Source: Dromiciops gliroides
Lineage: Eukaryota; Chordata; Mammalia; Microbiotheria; Microbiotheriidae
Length of the DNA: 64,000 nt
NCBI RefSeq assembly: GCF_019393635.1
Contig: NC_057861.1
Span: 78,623,327 to 78,687,326, forward strand
Reading direction: 5' to 3'
In this document: piece by piece, positions 12,291-22,800 of the stretch
Layout: each line of letters opens with the position of its first letter
Numbering within the stretch: the first letter of the stretch is position 1
The notes under the pieces: model-generated
What the model was told of the DNA's origin: nothing
Database searches by the model: none
Seen by the model: only the letters and a program-made list of their open reading frames with translations
Program-made: the position numbers and the translations under genes

Positions 12291-12639
12291 TTCCTTCCTT
12301 CCTTCCTTCCTTCCTTCCTTCCTTCCTTCCTTCCTTCCTTCCTTCCTTCCTTCCTTCCTTCCTTCCTTCCTTCCTTCCTTCCTTCCTTCCTTCCTTCCTT
12401 CCTTCCTTCCTTCCTTCCTTCCTTCCTTCCTTCCTTCCTTCCTTCCTTCCTTCCTTCCTTCCTTCCTTCCTTCCTTCCTTCCTTCCTTCCTTCCTTCCTT
12501 CCTTCCTTCCTTCCTTCCTTCCTTCCTTCCTTCCTTCCTTCCTTCCTTCCTTCCTTCCTTCCTTCCTTCCTTCCTTCCTTCCTTCCTTCCTTCCTTCCTT
12601 CCTTCCTTCCTTCCTTCCTTCCTTCCTTCCTTCCTTCCT
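12291..12639. repeat. (TTCC)n microsatellite, about 87 units
   Basis: An almost uninterrupted TTCC/GGAA tetranucleotide array of about 349 bp. All pyrimidines are on one strand. It abuts the 3' side of a minus-strand SINE, so it probably grew from that SINE's A-rich tail. The long open frame across it on the minus strand (repeating KEGR) is an artefact of the array. Confidence 0.99.
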
Positions 12640-12741
12640 AGTGACTTGCCCAGCTAATAAGTGTCTGAGGCTGGATTTGAGCTCAGGTCCTCCTGAATTC
12701 GAGGGCTGGTGCTCTATCCACTGAGCCACCTAGTTACCCCC
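12640..12741 (-). mobile_element. CORE-SINE, 3' end replaced by the (TTCC)n array
   Basis: Reverse complement of the SINE from the CAAGTCAC region to the head; it ends at TAGTTACCCCC on the + strand. Its tail is replaced by the tetranucleotide array. Confidence 0.9.
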
Positions 12742-12859
12742 TTCCCTGATGTTCTAACTTATTTCTACATGACTCTGAATATTTCATACTCCCTTTCACA
12801 CATACTCTTCAATCCCATGACACTGATCACTCTGCTATTCCTTAAAAAAGATACTTCAC

Positions 12860-13011
12860 GGGGCAGCTAGATGGCACAGTGGATAGAGCACCGGCCCTGG
12901 AATCAGGAGTACCTGAGTTCAAATCCGGCCTCAGACACTTAACACTTAACTAGCTGTGTGACCTTGGGCAAGTCACTTAACCCTAATTGCCTCACTAAAA
13001 AAAAAAAAAAA
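12860..13011 (+). mobile_element. Marsupial CORE-SINE
   Basis: Full length with an A-only tail and the target-site duplication AAAAGATACTTCAC on both sides. Low divergence suggests a young copy. Confidence 0.96.
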
Positions 13012-13025
13012 AAAAGATACTTCAC

Positions 13026-13540
13026 CTTTCTGTTCCAGGCATTTTTACAGGCTGACTGTACCTCCTGCCTGGAAAGCTCTCCCTGTTCATCTCTCCTTTC
13101 TAGTTTTCCTACCTTCCTTTAAGTTCCAGCTAAAATCCCACCTTCTACAAGAAGCCTTTCCCTATTTCTTAATTCTAGTGCTTTCCCTGCATTATTTCTT
13201 TTTTTGTTTTTGTTTTGATGTGAGGCAATTGGGGTTAAGTGGCTTGCCCAGGGTCACACAGCTAGTAAGTGTTAAGTGTCTGAGGCTGGATTTGAACTCA
13301 GGTACTCCTGAATCCAGGGTCGGTGCTCTATCCACTGTGCCACCTAGCTGCCCCCCGCATTATTTCTAATTTACCTTCTATATAATTTGTTCAGATACAG
13401 TAATTTGCGTATTGCCTCCCCGTCAGATTGTGAATTTGCCCATGGCAAGGAATGACTTTTGGCTTTCATTATAGTCTCGGTGCTTAGCACAGTAGCTGAC
13501 AATGAATAAGTGCTTAATAAACGCTTACTGACTGTCCCTA
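13026..13540 (+). mobile_element. L2/L3-type LINE 3' end, split by a SINE
   Basis: The characteristic order is seen: CTGCCTGGAAAGCTCTCCC, TCCCACCTTCTACAAGAAGC, GTGCTTAGCACAGTAGCTGA, AAGTGCTTAATAAACGCTT. This is the 3' terminal region shared by L2/CR1-type LINEs. A minus-strand SINE interrupts it at 13200-13355. Confidence 0.55.
13200..13355 (-). mobile_element. Marsupial CORE-SINE
   Basis: Full-length copy with a T-rich tail on the + strand and the target duplication GCATTATTTCT on both sides. Confidence 0.95.
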
Positions 13541-14122
13541 AGCTAGAGTAGCTTATTACTCTTATTTCTCTAATCATTCTTCCCACTCTTCAGTTACTTT
13601 TTGAGCCTTCCTTGTGACTACTGCGAAGGTCTATTTGTGGCTTTCTTCTCATTCTTTTTCCTTTTCTTTGGCAAGCTCATACTTTCAATACAGATGAGTT
13701 CTACATATAAGAGCTCCAGTCCAGGCTGCATTCTTGAACTCCAGGGCCACATTTTCACACTTGAATCCTTGGATTTTCCACCAGTTCCTTAAGCCAGGTT
13801 ATATTTAAAACAAATCATTTCCCCCTCCTCATTCAAACTTCGTTATTTCTCTCTACTAACAGAGAGCTCTCATTTTCAGTATGTTGGAGTAATCTTAAAC
13901 TCTGCATTTTCTTCCTCTTTCATGGTGATCCAGTAATGATTGCCTATAGATTCCATTTGTTCAGCTCTTATGGTTATTACTTCATCCTTCCCTCTGCCAC
14001 TCTTTTAGGTCATACTCATATCAAAACTTCTTACACTATCACCATAGCTACCCTTCAAGGGTTTTTCTCTTGACCCCACATTTGCCACAGAACTGCTACC
14101 TGTCCTTCAAAGAGTAAATAAG
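13541..14122. other. Unit A flank without a gene
   Basis: 13850-14120 aligns with 57380-57650 of unit C. No recognisable gene. It ends in the target duplication of the CREB3 retrocopy. Confidence 0.5.
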
Positions 14123-15739
14123 GGTGGTGTTAGAAAGCTGAAGCTGGTTTGGTTTTGGGAGAGGCTACCCCAGGCTGGAGGGAGATGGCTGGGGTGGGAG
14201 TAGAACCCCGAATTTAGCCAGCCTGCGTAGAGGTGGAAGATGTCCACCATGGAGGCTGTCCTGGACCCAGGTGACAAAGACCTGCTGGATTTCTTGAGGG
14301 AGGAAGGGGGAGATCTGTAGGGAATACTTGAGGAAGGGCAAGAGGTCCAGTGGGATGATGGGATGCTGCCTCCTGAGGTGCTGAGTGAATGGGAAGCAAA
14401 AGATTTCCTGAAGTCTCTGCTGGGACCCCCCACCTCACCATCCCTCCCAAGTCTTTCTAGCTACAGTGTCATTCACAGTGATCACACCTACTCCCTGAGC
14501 TGGGATGTGTTCAGGCTTCCTCCCAAGATGAGGTCTACATTGACCTGGATGATAGGGATCTCAGAGATGTGACTCAAGAATCAAGGCTCTCCTTGCAGAT
14601 GGAAGAAATGACACTTAAGCATGAGTTTCCTCAGTTGATGTTGACAGATGAGGAACAAAGGCTTCCAGAGAGAGAAGGGTTGACCCTTCCTGAAACTCTG
14701 TCCCTTACTAAGGCAGAGGAGTGAGCCTTGAAATGAGTTCAGAGGAAGATTTGGAACAAACAGTCAGCTCAAGAAAGTAGAAGGAAGAAGAAAGTGTATG
14801 TGGGAGGGCTTGAAAGTAGGGTCTTGGCCTACACAGCTCAATACCTGGAGTTACATAAGAAAGTTAAGCTCTTGGAGAAGTAGAATTTATCCCTTTTGTA
14901 GAAGTTGATTTTTTTTTAAGGCAATTGGGGTTAAGTGACTTACCCAGGGTCACATAGCTAGTAAGTGTTAAGTGTATGAGGCTGGATTTGAACTCAGGTC
15001 CTCCTGAATCCAGGGCCAGTGTTCTATCCACTCCGCCACCTAGCTGCCCCTGAATTTATCCCTTTTAGATCAGCTAAAGAGCTCTGGTAGCTGAGATGAC
15101 GACCAAACCCCCCAGCAATAGTACCTGCATTGTGGTACTGCTCTTCTCCTTCTACCTCTTCCTCTTTCCTGCCATGTATCCATCCATCTAAGATCTGGGG
15201 CCACCAGCCAGCAGCAATCATGCTGTCCCATCAGATCCGGTCCCTCCCCAGTGATAATCACTCTCTTCTTCTGGAGTCTTCTGCCTGGCCGACAGAGGAG
15301 AAATCAGAGGTCACCTTAAATCCATCAGCAGGTGTAACTGCTCTAGGCCCAGACAATTCTTCCTCTGATCCTCTTGCCGGAACCAGTGATAAACAGATTC
15401 TGAAGCCAACAGACCCAATACATTCTACTCCTCTGCCTTCAGAGGCCACAGAGAAGCAGGGCTGGGCCCCTACTACACCCACTATCATTCTTCCAGGATG
15501 GCACTCCAATGAGATGTGATGTAGGGGGAGGTATTAAGATAATGGACAGACTTAGTTGAGGGTAGGAAATGCCCAGAATATCAGGGAAACACTGAACAAA
15601 GATTGACTAGTTTGGGATATACACATACTATCTCCTCATACCCTGGGGGCCCTAGGTTGTATATAGATAGGGATAAAGATGGTGTATCTGAGGCTGGTAC
15701 TCCAAGACCCAAGAATTCATATTACAAAAAAACCCAAAA
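14123..15739 (+). pseudogene. CREB3: CREB3 (Luman/LZIP) processed retropseudogene
   Basis: This is an intronless copy of CREB3, the ER-bound bZIP transcription factor released by intramembrane proteolysis. From an ATG at 14249 (context CACCATGG) it encodes MEAVLDPGDKDLLDFLREE, which parallels the CREB3 N-terminus. Next come HSDHTYSL, the block LTDEEQRLPEREGLTLPETL, the bZIP basic region and zipper start ([20 protein letters not shown]), a transmembrane segment (STCIVVLLFSFYLFLFPAMY), and a C-terminal stretch ending near 15519. It is dead: an in-frame TAG at codon 24 (14318), a shift after HTYSL, later stops (two before the basic region, one just after the membrane segment), and a SINE in the zipper. 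CAAAGAGTAAATAAG flanks it on both sides (14108-14122, 15740-15754), with an A-rich tail. Unit C has the empty site. These features mark an L1-mediated retrocopy; paralogues CREB3L1-L4 fit the sequence less well. Confidence 0.92.
14909..15050 (-). mobile_element. CORE-SINE inside the CREB3 retropseudogene
   Basis: Minus-strand SINE. GAATTTATCCCTTTT occurs at 14883-14897 and again at 15052-15066 as the target duplication. The codons for NLSLL-DQL of the zipper lie on the two sides. Confidence 0.94.
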
Positions 15740-15754
15740 CAAAGAGTAAATAAG

Positions 15755-16421
15755 AATCTGACTATTCCAGGAAGTCTGGAGTATTTTCTTCTCATGTCCT
15801 TAACTCTCTACTTGGTATGAATCTTCTTCCATAAAGCTCAAAAAGCCATTTTGTTTTCACACTTGAATATATATGTGTTTTAAAGCTATCGACAGGCATC
15901 TTGTCAGAACAGGAGCTCTTTGAGGGCAGGAGTTCACTTTTGGGTAGCTTTATCCAGCATGGACAACTATTAGGGGCTCAGATGAAAAGATCCAGAATGT
16001 GGGAAGTCAAGAATGGTGCAAATAGGGGTGTCTTTTTTATAAGGGTCAGCCATGGTTACCAAGGGTTCTACCAGTGGAGTGTTCTCTCCCACAAAAAGAA
16101 AAGTATTAGTCAACATGGAGAAAATGGGATGAAAGATAGAGAGATGGAAGAGCCTGGAATTTCAGAGTCCATTGGGGGAAATGGCTACAACAGGTCAACT
16201 GTAGATCAACCTTAATAGCAACAATGGAGGGGGAAGGACAGAGTCCAGTATTAGCCCAGGGCTTTACTGCATATGATATTCTCTCCAAAAATGGCTATTT
16301 AACTGATGACCATGTTAGAAAAACAGATGCTGTGGTTGCATTGAGTGGGATTGAAAAGATAAGTTAGAGCTGCTAAGCCCCTAGGACTGATTCTTAGCTT
16401 TCTGACCTTTCACTTTGGCAG
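15755..16421 (+). other. Upstream region of the intact LRRC14-like gene
   Basis: It aligns with 57690-58242 upstream of the third gene copy, with conserved blocks such as AGCATGGACAACTA and AGAAAAACAGATGCTGTGG. No TATA box or CpG island is evident. A promoter or 5' untranslated exon may lie here or further left, but I cannot place one. Confidence 0.35.
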
Positions 16422-16422
16422 G
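16420..16422 (+). promoter_or_regulatory. Likely 3' splice site of the first coding exon
   Basis: A pyrimidine-rich run (TTTCTGACCTTTCACTTTGG) ends in CAG|G at 16420-16421, 46 bp before the ATG. The same site is present at 58241-58242 in the third copy. This implies an upstream noncoding exon. An alternative AG lies closer to the ATG (GGGTTCCAG). Confidence 0.45.
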
Positions 16423-16467
16423 TATTAGCAATTCTGTGTTTGGGTTCCAGGTTCCCTAACACCAGCT

Positions 16468-16823
16468 ATGTACTCCCTGACTTTCTTAAGTGCTCGGCAA
16501 CTGGTCCAGGATGAAGAGGCCACATGTAAAATCTTGGAATTTGTACCTCGAATTGTGTATAAAATCCTGTTCAATGCGGCTTTCAAAGAAAATAAGACAA
16601 ATCTGCTGTATGAGCTGGTGAAGACATGGCCTTACTCACAACTTGAATTCCAGAAGCTGATACAGACATGTGGGTGCTATTCCTGGACTTCTAGGAAGTG
16701 TCCAGAATGTCAGCAGCCTCTCACACATCAGTCAAATAAAAATAAAATTGAAGCCATCGTCTTGGGAGTGGTGAGCTATCTAAGGAAAGTGATCATGGAT
16801 GGTTCACAGCAGCCCCTACACAG
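16468..16823 (+). CDS. LRRC14-like gene, coding exon 1
   Basis: Encodes residues 1-118 plus two bases of codon 119. The ATG matches the LRRC14 start by alignment, and the third copy keeps the same ATG. The donor is CACAG|GTTTGT. Joining to the exon at 20541 gives PLHRRLQKLDMTG, which matches the LRRC14 wording ...CRKHALRVLDMTG. The open frame runs on past the donor to 16872, but that tail is not family-like. Confidence 0.85.
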
Positions 16824-19800
16824 GTTTGTCCTTGGGGTGCCTGGGAAGGTTTTATCCCGTTCTGGGAAATAAACTCTTCTGAATTCATTTCAGTTACATT
16901 TGCTAAGCACCTACTATATGGAAGGATACTAGGGTCTGGGTTCAAAGGGAGAATGGATAGAGCACATATTCAGATTACTTCATACAAAGCAATCTCAAGA
17001 TAGGGAGACCACTAACAGCTAATGCGGATGAGAAAAGGCCACAAGAAAGAAATAGTGAGAAGAATTTTGAGTACCTAATTCACTAAGGTAAATTTAAGTG
17101 AATTTCAAGAACACTAAATCACAAGAAAATATTAGTAGGAAACTCTCAAAGTTGGACATGTTTAACACATAGACAAGCAAAAAGGAAAACAAAGAATTGA
17201 ATGATTTTCTGGAGAAATAAAAGCTAAAAAACTTATTGTGTCATCTAAGTGGTAGGAAATGATATCTTATTTTTAGATTTTGGGGGGAAAAAGCTAACAG
17301 TGATCAAGTAGAAGTGAAGAGGGCATGTATGTCCAGTATGGGGTCGATTTCTGAAAAGGCTCGGTTTATAAGGGAGGAACCAGCTGCTAATAGGTAAGGT
17401 TGGCTGGGTAAGCCCATGTCCATGAAATTAATTAAAAAGGACTAGAAAGATACATGGGAGTTAGACTATAGATGACTCAAATATCAGACTGAGGATTTTG
17501 TGTCTGTCTATAGAAAATTGGGAATCTCTGAAGATTGAGTACTACTCAGTGTATCTTTCTAGTCCTTTTTAATTAATTTCATGGACATGAAGTCTGACTT
17601 GGTTTAGGAATTTAAATTTGGAGACAGTATGGAGATTGGAGTAGGGAAACAAATTTAGAAGCTATTCAAGCAGTCCTATTAGCTTGAACTAGCCTAAGGA
17701 CAATGTGATATGAGATAGAGACAAAAAAAAAGGAAATGTGTCCAAAGAATTGAGATGACTGGGAAGTTGGCTATGGTGCATAAAGGAAAAGAAAAGAGGC
17801 AAGAAGACACTGAGATTGTGGTCTTGAATCACCATGGACAACAGTTAGAGATGGCACCTGTTATTTGACAATGAACATTTAAGACTGACATAATGGATAG
17901 AGATTTGGCCTCAGAGACAGGAACACCTGGGTTCAAGGCCCACCTCTGATACCATTGACTGGGCAAGTCACTGAAGCTCTCAGTGTTCCAGGTAACTCTC
18001 TCACTAGAATTTGCAGAGAAGGTGGTGAGATACATGGGTAGAGGGAGTTTCCCATATTGAATTTCCTATATTAATTACATCACTAGCCTAGTCTCTATAC
18101 ACTGGGCTAAAAATATCAAAGAAACAATTTCTGACATCAAAATGCTTACCATTTTGTAAGACAACATGTATATTTCAGCATATGCAAGGTAATATTTTTT
18201 TCTTCAGGGTGGGGATGAAGCTATCATTGGAGGGTATGAGGGAAAACATTGTGTAGGAGACAGTTTTTTTCAAGGTGGGGAAATAGACAAATAAGAGTAT
18301 TAGAAGAAATAAAAATCATTCCCATGCAGAAGTGAAGGTCCAGTTCAAATGAGATCAAAATTTACAGAGGACTTCTTTTTCTATTGCTTTCTGGTGATTG
18401 ATCTTTCCATTTATGATGTTGTAGTCATTTTATAAGTTTCCTGACTTTTGACTTGATATTACTTCAATTCATCTAAATCTCTGCATGTTTCTAACAATAT
18501 TCATGATTTTTTTTGCAACATAGTAATATCCCATTACATTTATATACCACACTTTGTTTAGTCATTCTTCAGGCGATGGATATCTACTTAGTTTTCAATT
18601 CTTTGATATCACAAAGAATGCCACTATAAATAGTTTGCATTGCATGGGGGCTTTACTTTTATTCATGACATCCTTTTGGGTATGTGGATATATACTGCAT
18701 TTGTACAGTAGCATCTCCAGATAAAAAAAATTCAGTATTTTCTCCAATGTTTAATAAGTAGCTTGCCAGAAAAAAACCCCAGCACATATTACCTGCTTTT
18801 AAGTTTAATTTGTATTCTCTTGGGTGAAATCCCACATGAAAGAAACAGGAAAGGGCTTATGGAGTAGGGGGAGATATGGGGGAGGAGTGAGGCAGTGAAT
18901 GAGCATATATACTCATCATAATTGGCTCAAAGATCTTAATCTCATCTAAGTTGGCTCAAGGAGGAAATAACATAATTTGTGTTCTTCATCACTATCTAGA
19001 GACTAGATAATTAACAAAACCATAAATGAAACCCTGATTTGAAGCAATTGCCAATTTCTGAGGTATAAATGCTCACATTGAAAATTTAACAATTGATTCT
19101 CCAGAGCAAGTTGAATCTGACTCCACCAAGCCCAAGGTGTAGAGTTTGCCAGGTAAAGGGTGAGATGGAATGCTGGGAGATTATGATGATTAATTGAACT
19201 TTCAGAATTTATGATCATGAAAGTAGAACACAGAGGTGATACCAAAGTTTATGGTTGTTGATTAGCTCTAAGTGCAGCTGAGGTGGGGTGGTAGAATAAG
19301 TAATGGAGACTGAATAGACTGAGAACTTCAACATGTCCTCTTGTATGTAAGTAAGAACTGGAATGAGAGGGAGAATGTCTACTAGTGAGTAGATAAATCC
19401 AGGATCTAGCCTGGGTGATAAGTTTGTATAGAGTGAATCTCAAAAGAGGAATGGTTTCTCAGTGATCAGAATCGGAGTATGTTAGTAGAGAACAAGTAAG
19501 TAGTTTTTAGACTTCCTCCACTAAGACCAATGAGTCAGGAGTTATGAAAGAGGCAGTAGTAATTAATCCATTTGCCAGTAATGCAGTGGAATCGGGATGG
19601 AGCCACATCTCAATGAGTGCCAGAAAATTCAAGGAAAAGGAGGAAGAGTTGAGAAAGGAAAGTTACTTATGGAAAAGGTATTCTAGAAGGCCCAATGAAG
19701 AAGTATATATAAAGCAGTGGTATATTTGGCAATATAGTTGAGATTGGGGTAGTTGGAATTGAGGGGATAGGAAAGTTAGGTTTGGGGAGAGCATTGTGCT

Positions 19801-22800
19801 CATTGATAGTTGGTGGTTTGGTATTGCTGGGATGTGTAGAATAAGAGACTGTGGTAATACACTCATCATTGTGGAATGAATCCAGACAGGGTATCAGTGA
19901 TGTGAAGAGATCCACGGAATACAAATAGTTAGAAGTTTCAAGGTTTCACCTACTCATTAATTACCTGAATGACTTGCCCTGGGGCAATCTTGATGGGGAT
20001 AAGGGCTAGACATAGGTTATCACTGACATGGAGAACTTTAGGATGTTAACTCTCACCATCAATGTTTGTTGCCAACTTCTCTGCCAGTCAGTGAGCAGAA
20101 CTTCAACCTAGGTCTTCTTGACCTTGAATCCTATTTCCACTCTGCCACAGATACCTCTCAAGGAGGATCAAATGGAGGCATGCAGATCTGTGATTCATTT
20201 TCAGTTGATGTCAGATTCTGGGGCATGCATCTGAATTGTGGAGGTGGAGTAGGATATAGTTGGGAAAGACCCATTTTGTCCAAAAGAGTCCATAGAGCCA
20301 ATGACTTATGGGATAAAATAGAAAGGTCTGTTCTCAGTGACTCAACCAGTTATGGAGATCCCAGACTACAACCCAGACTACAACCCAGTTGATTCTTCTG
20401 CTTGGTGACCAGGATGAAATTCAAGAAGGAAGGCATTTTGGACCTCACTGGCCCTTCTATCATGAGGATAAGCAGAATTCCAAAGGGATTTCTGAGCTAG
20501 GTTATGACCTGGATTTTTTTTTTGTCTGTCCTTGATTCAGGAGGCTACAGAAGCTGGATATGACAGGATCATCAGATGGATCTCTTTTTTGGAACCAGAA
20601 TCTCATAAAGCTGTGGGGTAGAGTAGTCCAGCAATTCCGAGTCTACAACTTCTCACAGCAGGAAACATGGGACCCACAAAGCCAGGCAAGGGAGCAGGTG
20701 GGAGAAACATCCCCAGTCACAACTTTCCCAGAGGAAGCTCGTGTAGATTTCCTGGTGGACCTCGAAGTGAGCTCTACTCCTGAAGAGTTTGTAAAGAACA
20801 CTCTCCAGGGAAATGCCAACAACCCTCTTCGTCTGCTCTGCCGAGATTTCTACAGTGATTACTCCTTTCTTAATGAATCCACAGAATTCCTGGTTCTTTT
20901 GGATCCTCTGGCACTCCGCAGAATAGACCTGAGTAATGACAAGATAACCATGACAGATATCAGGTTGCTTATGTCACATATCGTTACCTTTCAAAACTTA
21001 AAGAGTTTGAAACTGTCCTCTTTTAAAGAAGATGAAGAATGGTGGAAGGCTCCTAGGCTAAAGGACAACTTTGACTTTTTTGTTGCAATGCTGAACAAAT
21101 TGAGACATCTCGGGGAGATTGCCTTACATGGTCTTTGTCTTTCAGATCATTTGGAGTATCTGCTTGGGTAAGTCAGGCTGGGAGACAACCCTTGCCCCCC
21201 ACCATCCCCACACATCTTGTCTTGAAATTCTTGACAGGAAACTGGAAGGTTTTTGTCAACAACACCTGGCCCCTTGGGTCAGGTAGATCAGTTTGAATTC
21301 CTAAATTCAGAGACATGTTCCTGTAGCCACTGTAGAGTCATAGCAGGGAAGAAGTGGAAGGAATGTCACACTTGGAGTCACAGAATTTGGGTTTGAATCT
21401 GAAACTGATACTTCCTGTGGGGGATACTTCCTGGACAAGTTACCTAACCTCTCTGGGCTTCAGTTTTCCCATGTGTAAAATAAAGATATTTGACTCTATG
21501 ACCTCTGAGATCCCTTGCCACTCTCTGATCCTTTGGGAGGGGGAGGGGGGAAGGCATTTAATTAAGGTTACTTATGAAATGGATACAAGCCTACAGTGGG
21601 CAAGCAACTCGCAGAACATTAAGTCAAACACATGCCTGAAAGTTGTTTCCTCTATAATGACTTCTCAATATGTATGAACAAGCATTTCTTAAGGACTTAT
21701 ATACTATGTGTCAGGAACTGGGCTGGAGATATAAAGGGGGAGACACATTTTTTTCTGCCCTCAGGAGAAAGAGCTTACAATTCCAATATCTAAATCAGAC
21801 TATACAAAATTAAAATGAGTCATTGAAATCATTTAGAGGGAATGGTGCTCATAGGGGATGAGGAAAGACCTTTAGGAGAAGGTGGCATTTCACCATCTAG
21901 TCTCAACTTGATAGTCTCCAAGATTGGATAAACTTGCTACCTTCAATTCTGATGTCACAGCTATTATTTTTGTTATGCAAATAACGTTTTGAAAATGTAG
22001 TTGAAATCAGCTATTCAGTACCCTCAGAATATTACAGCCCTCTGAAAGAAGGAAACATTCTGTTCCCACAAAGGCAGGGGGAGTGGCCTGGATGGGGATT
22101 GTGAATTTTTTATTTGTTTCTTTGCTTATTTGGCCAACTCATTATGATAATGCTATTGGAGTAGTCTGTTATTTTCTTTTCCATCTCATTTTGAAGATGA
22201 GGAACTAAGGAAAAGAGGGTTAAGTGACTTGCCAAGTGTCACACAGATAGTGTCTGAGGCCAAATTTGAACTCAGAAAGATGAATTTTCCTAATTTAAAA
22301 CCCAGACTTCTATCTACTGAGTCACCTAGGTTGCCTAATTATGATGATAATCTCTCCCAAATTCAAATCCTAAATTTTTAAAGCCTTTTTTAAATAGAAA
22401 ATGAGCATAGAAGAGCAAAACAAATCCATATATTAGCCATGTCCAAAACAGCATGTAGCTCATCCTGTCTCAAATGCATCATTTCTCTGTTAAGCCATAG
22501 ATACCATGCTTCTGCATCTATCTTACTAATTCTTGGCTGGACAATGAGTTGATTAGAGTTAAGTCTTTCAAAGTCATTCTTTATGCTGTTGCAATTATTG
22601 TATTAAATGTTCTTCTACCTCTATTCTCTCTTTGCCTTTATTGCTTGAATCTATCCTTTTCATTGTTGCAGCATACTATCCCATTATATGCATACAACAT
22701 AATTTGTCCAGTCATTCCCTAAATGATGGATACCCATTAGTTTCCAGTTCTTTGGTACAACAAAAATGTTTCTATAGATATTTTAATAGAAGTGAATTCT

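Noticed and set aside
12283-12729. 148-codon minus-strand open frame repeating KEGR
   Set aside because: It is only the translation of the (TTCC)n array with SINE text at its end.
14900-15060. tRNA gene candidates in SINE heads
   Set aside because: The heads are tRNA-derived but lack a foldable cloverleaf with a normal anticodon arm, and belong to dispersed SINEs.
15130-15519. 129-codon frame taken alone as a small membrane protein
   Set aside because: It is the C-terminal part of the CREB3 retropseudogene, read partly in the frame of CREB3 and partly out of frame.
16468-16872. Exon 1 frame as an independent 134-residue protein
   Set aside because: The last 16 codons lie past a consensus donor, and the splice to 20541 restores the family sequence in phase.
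20066-20392. 108-codon frame just upstream of exon 2
   Set aside because: No family motif, not conserved in unit B, and in the intron before the clear exon 2 acceptor.
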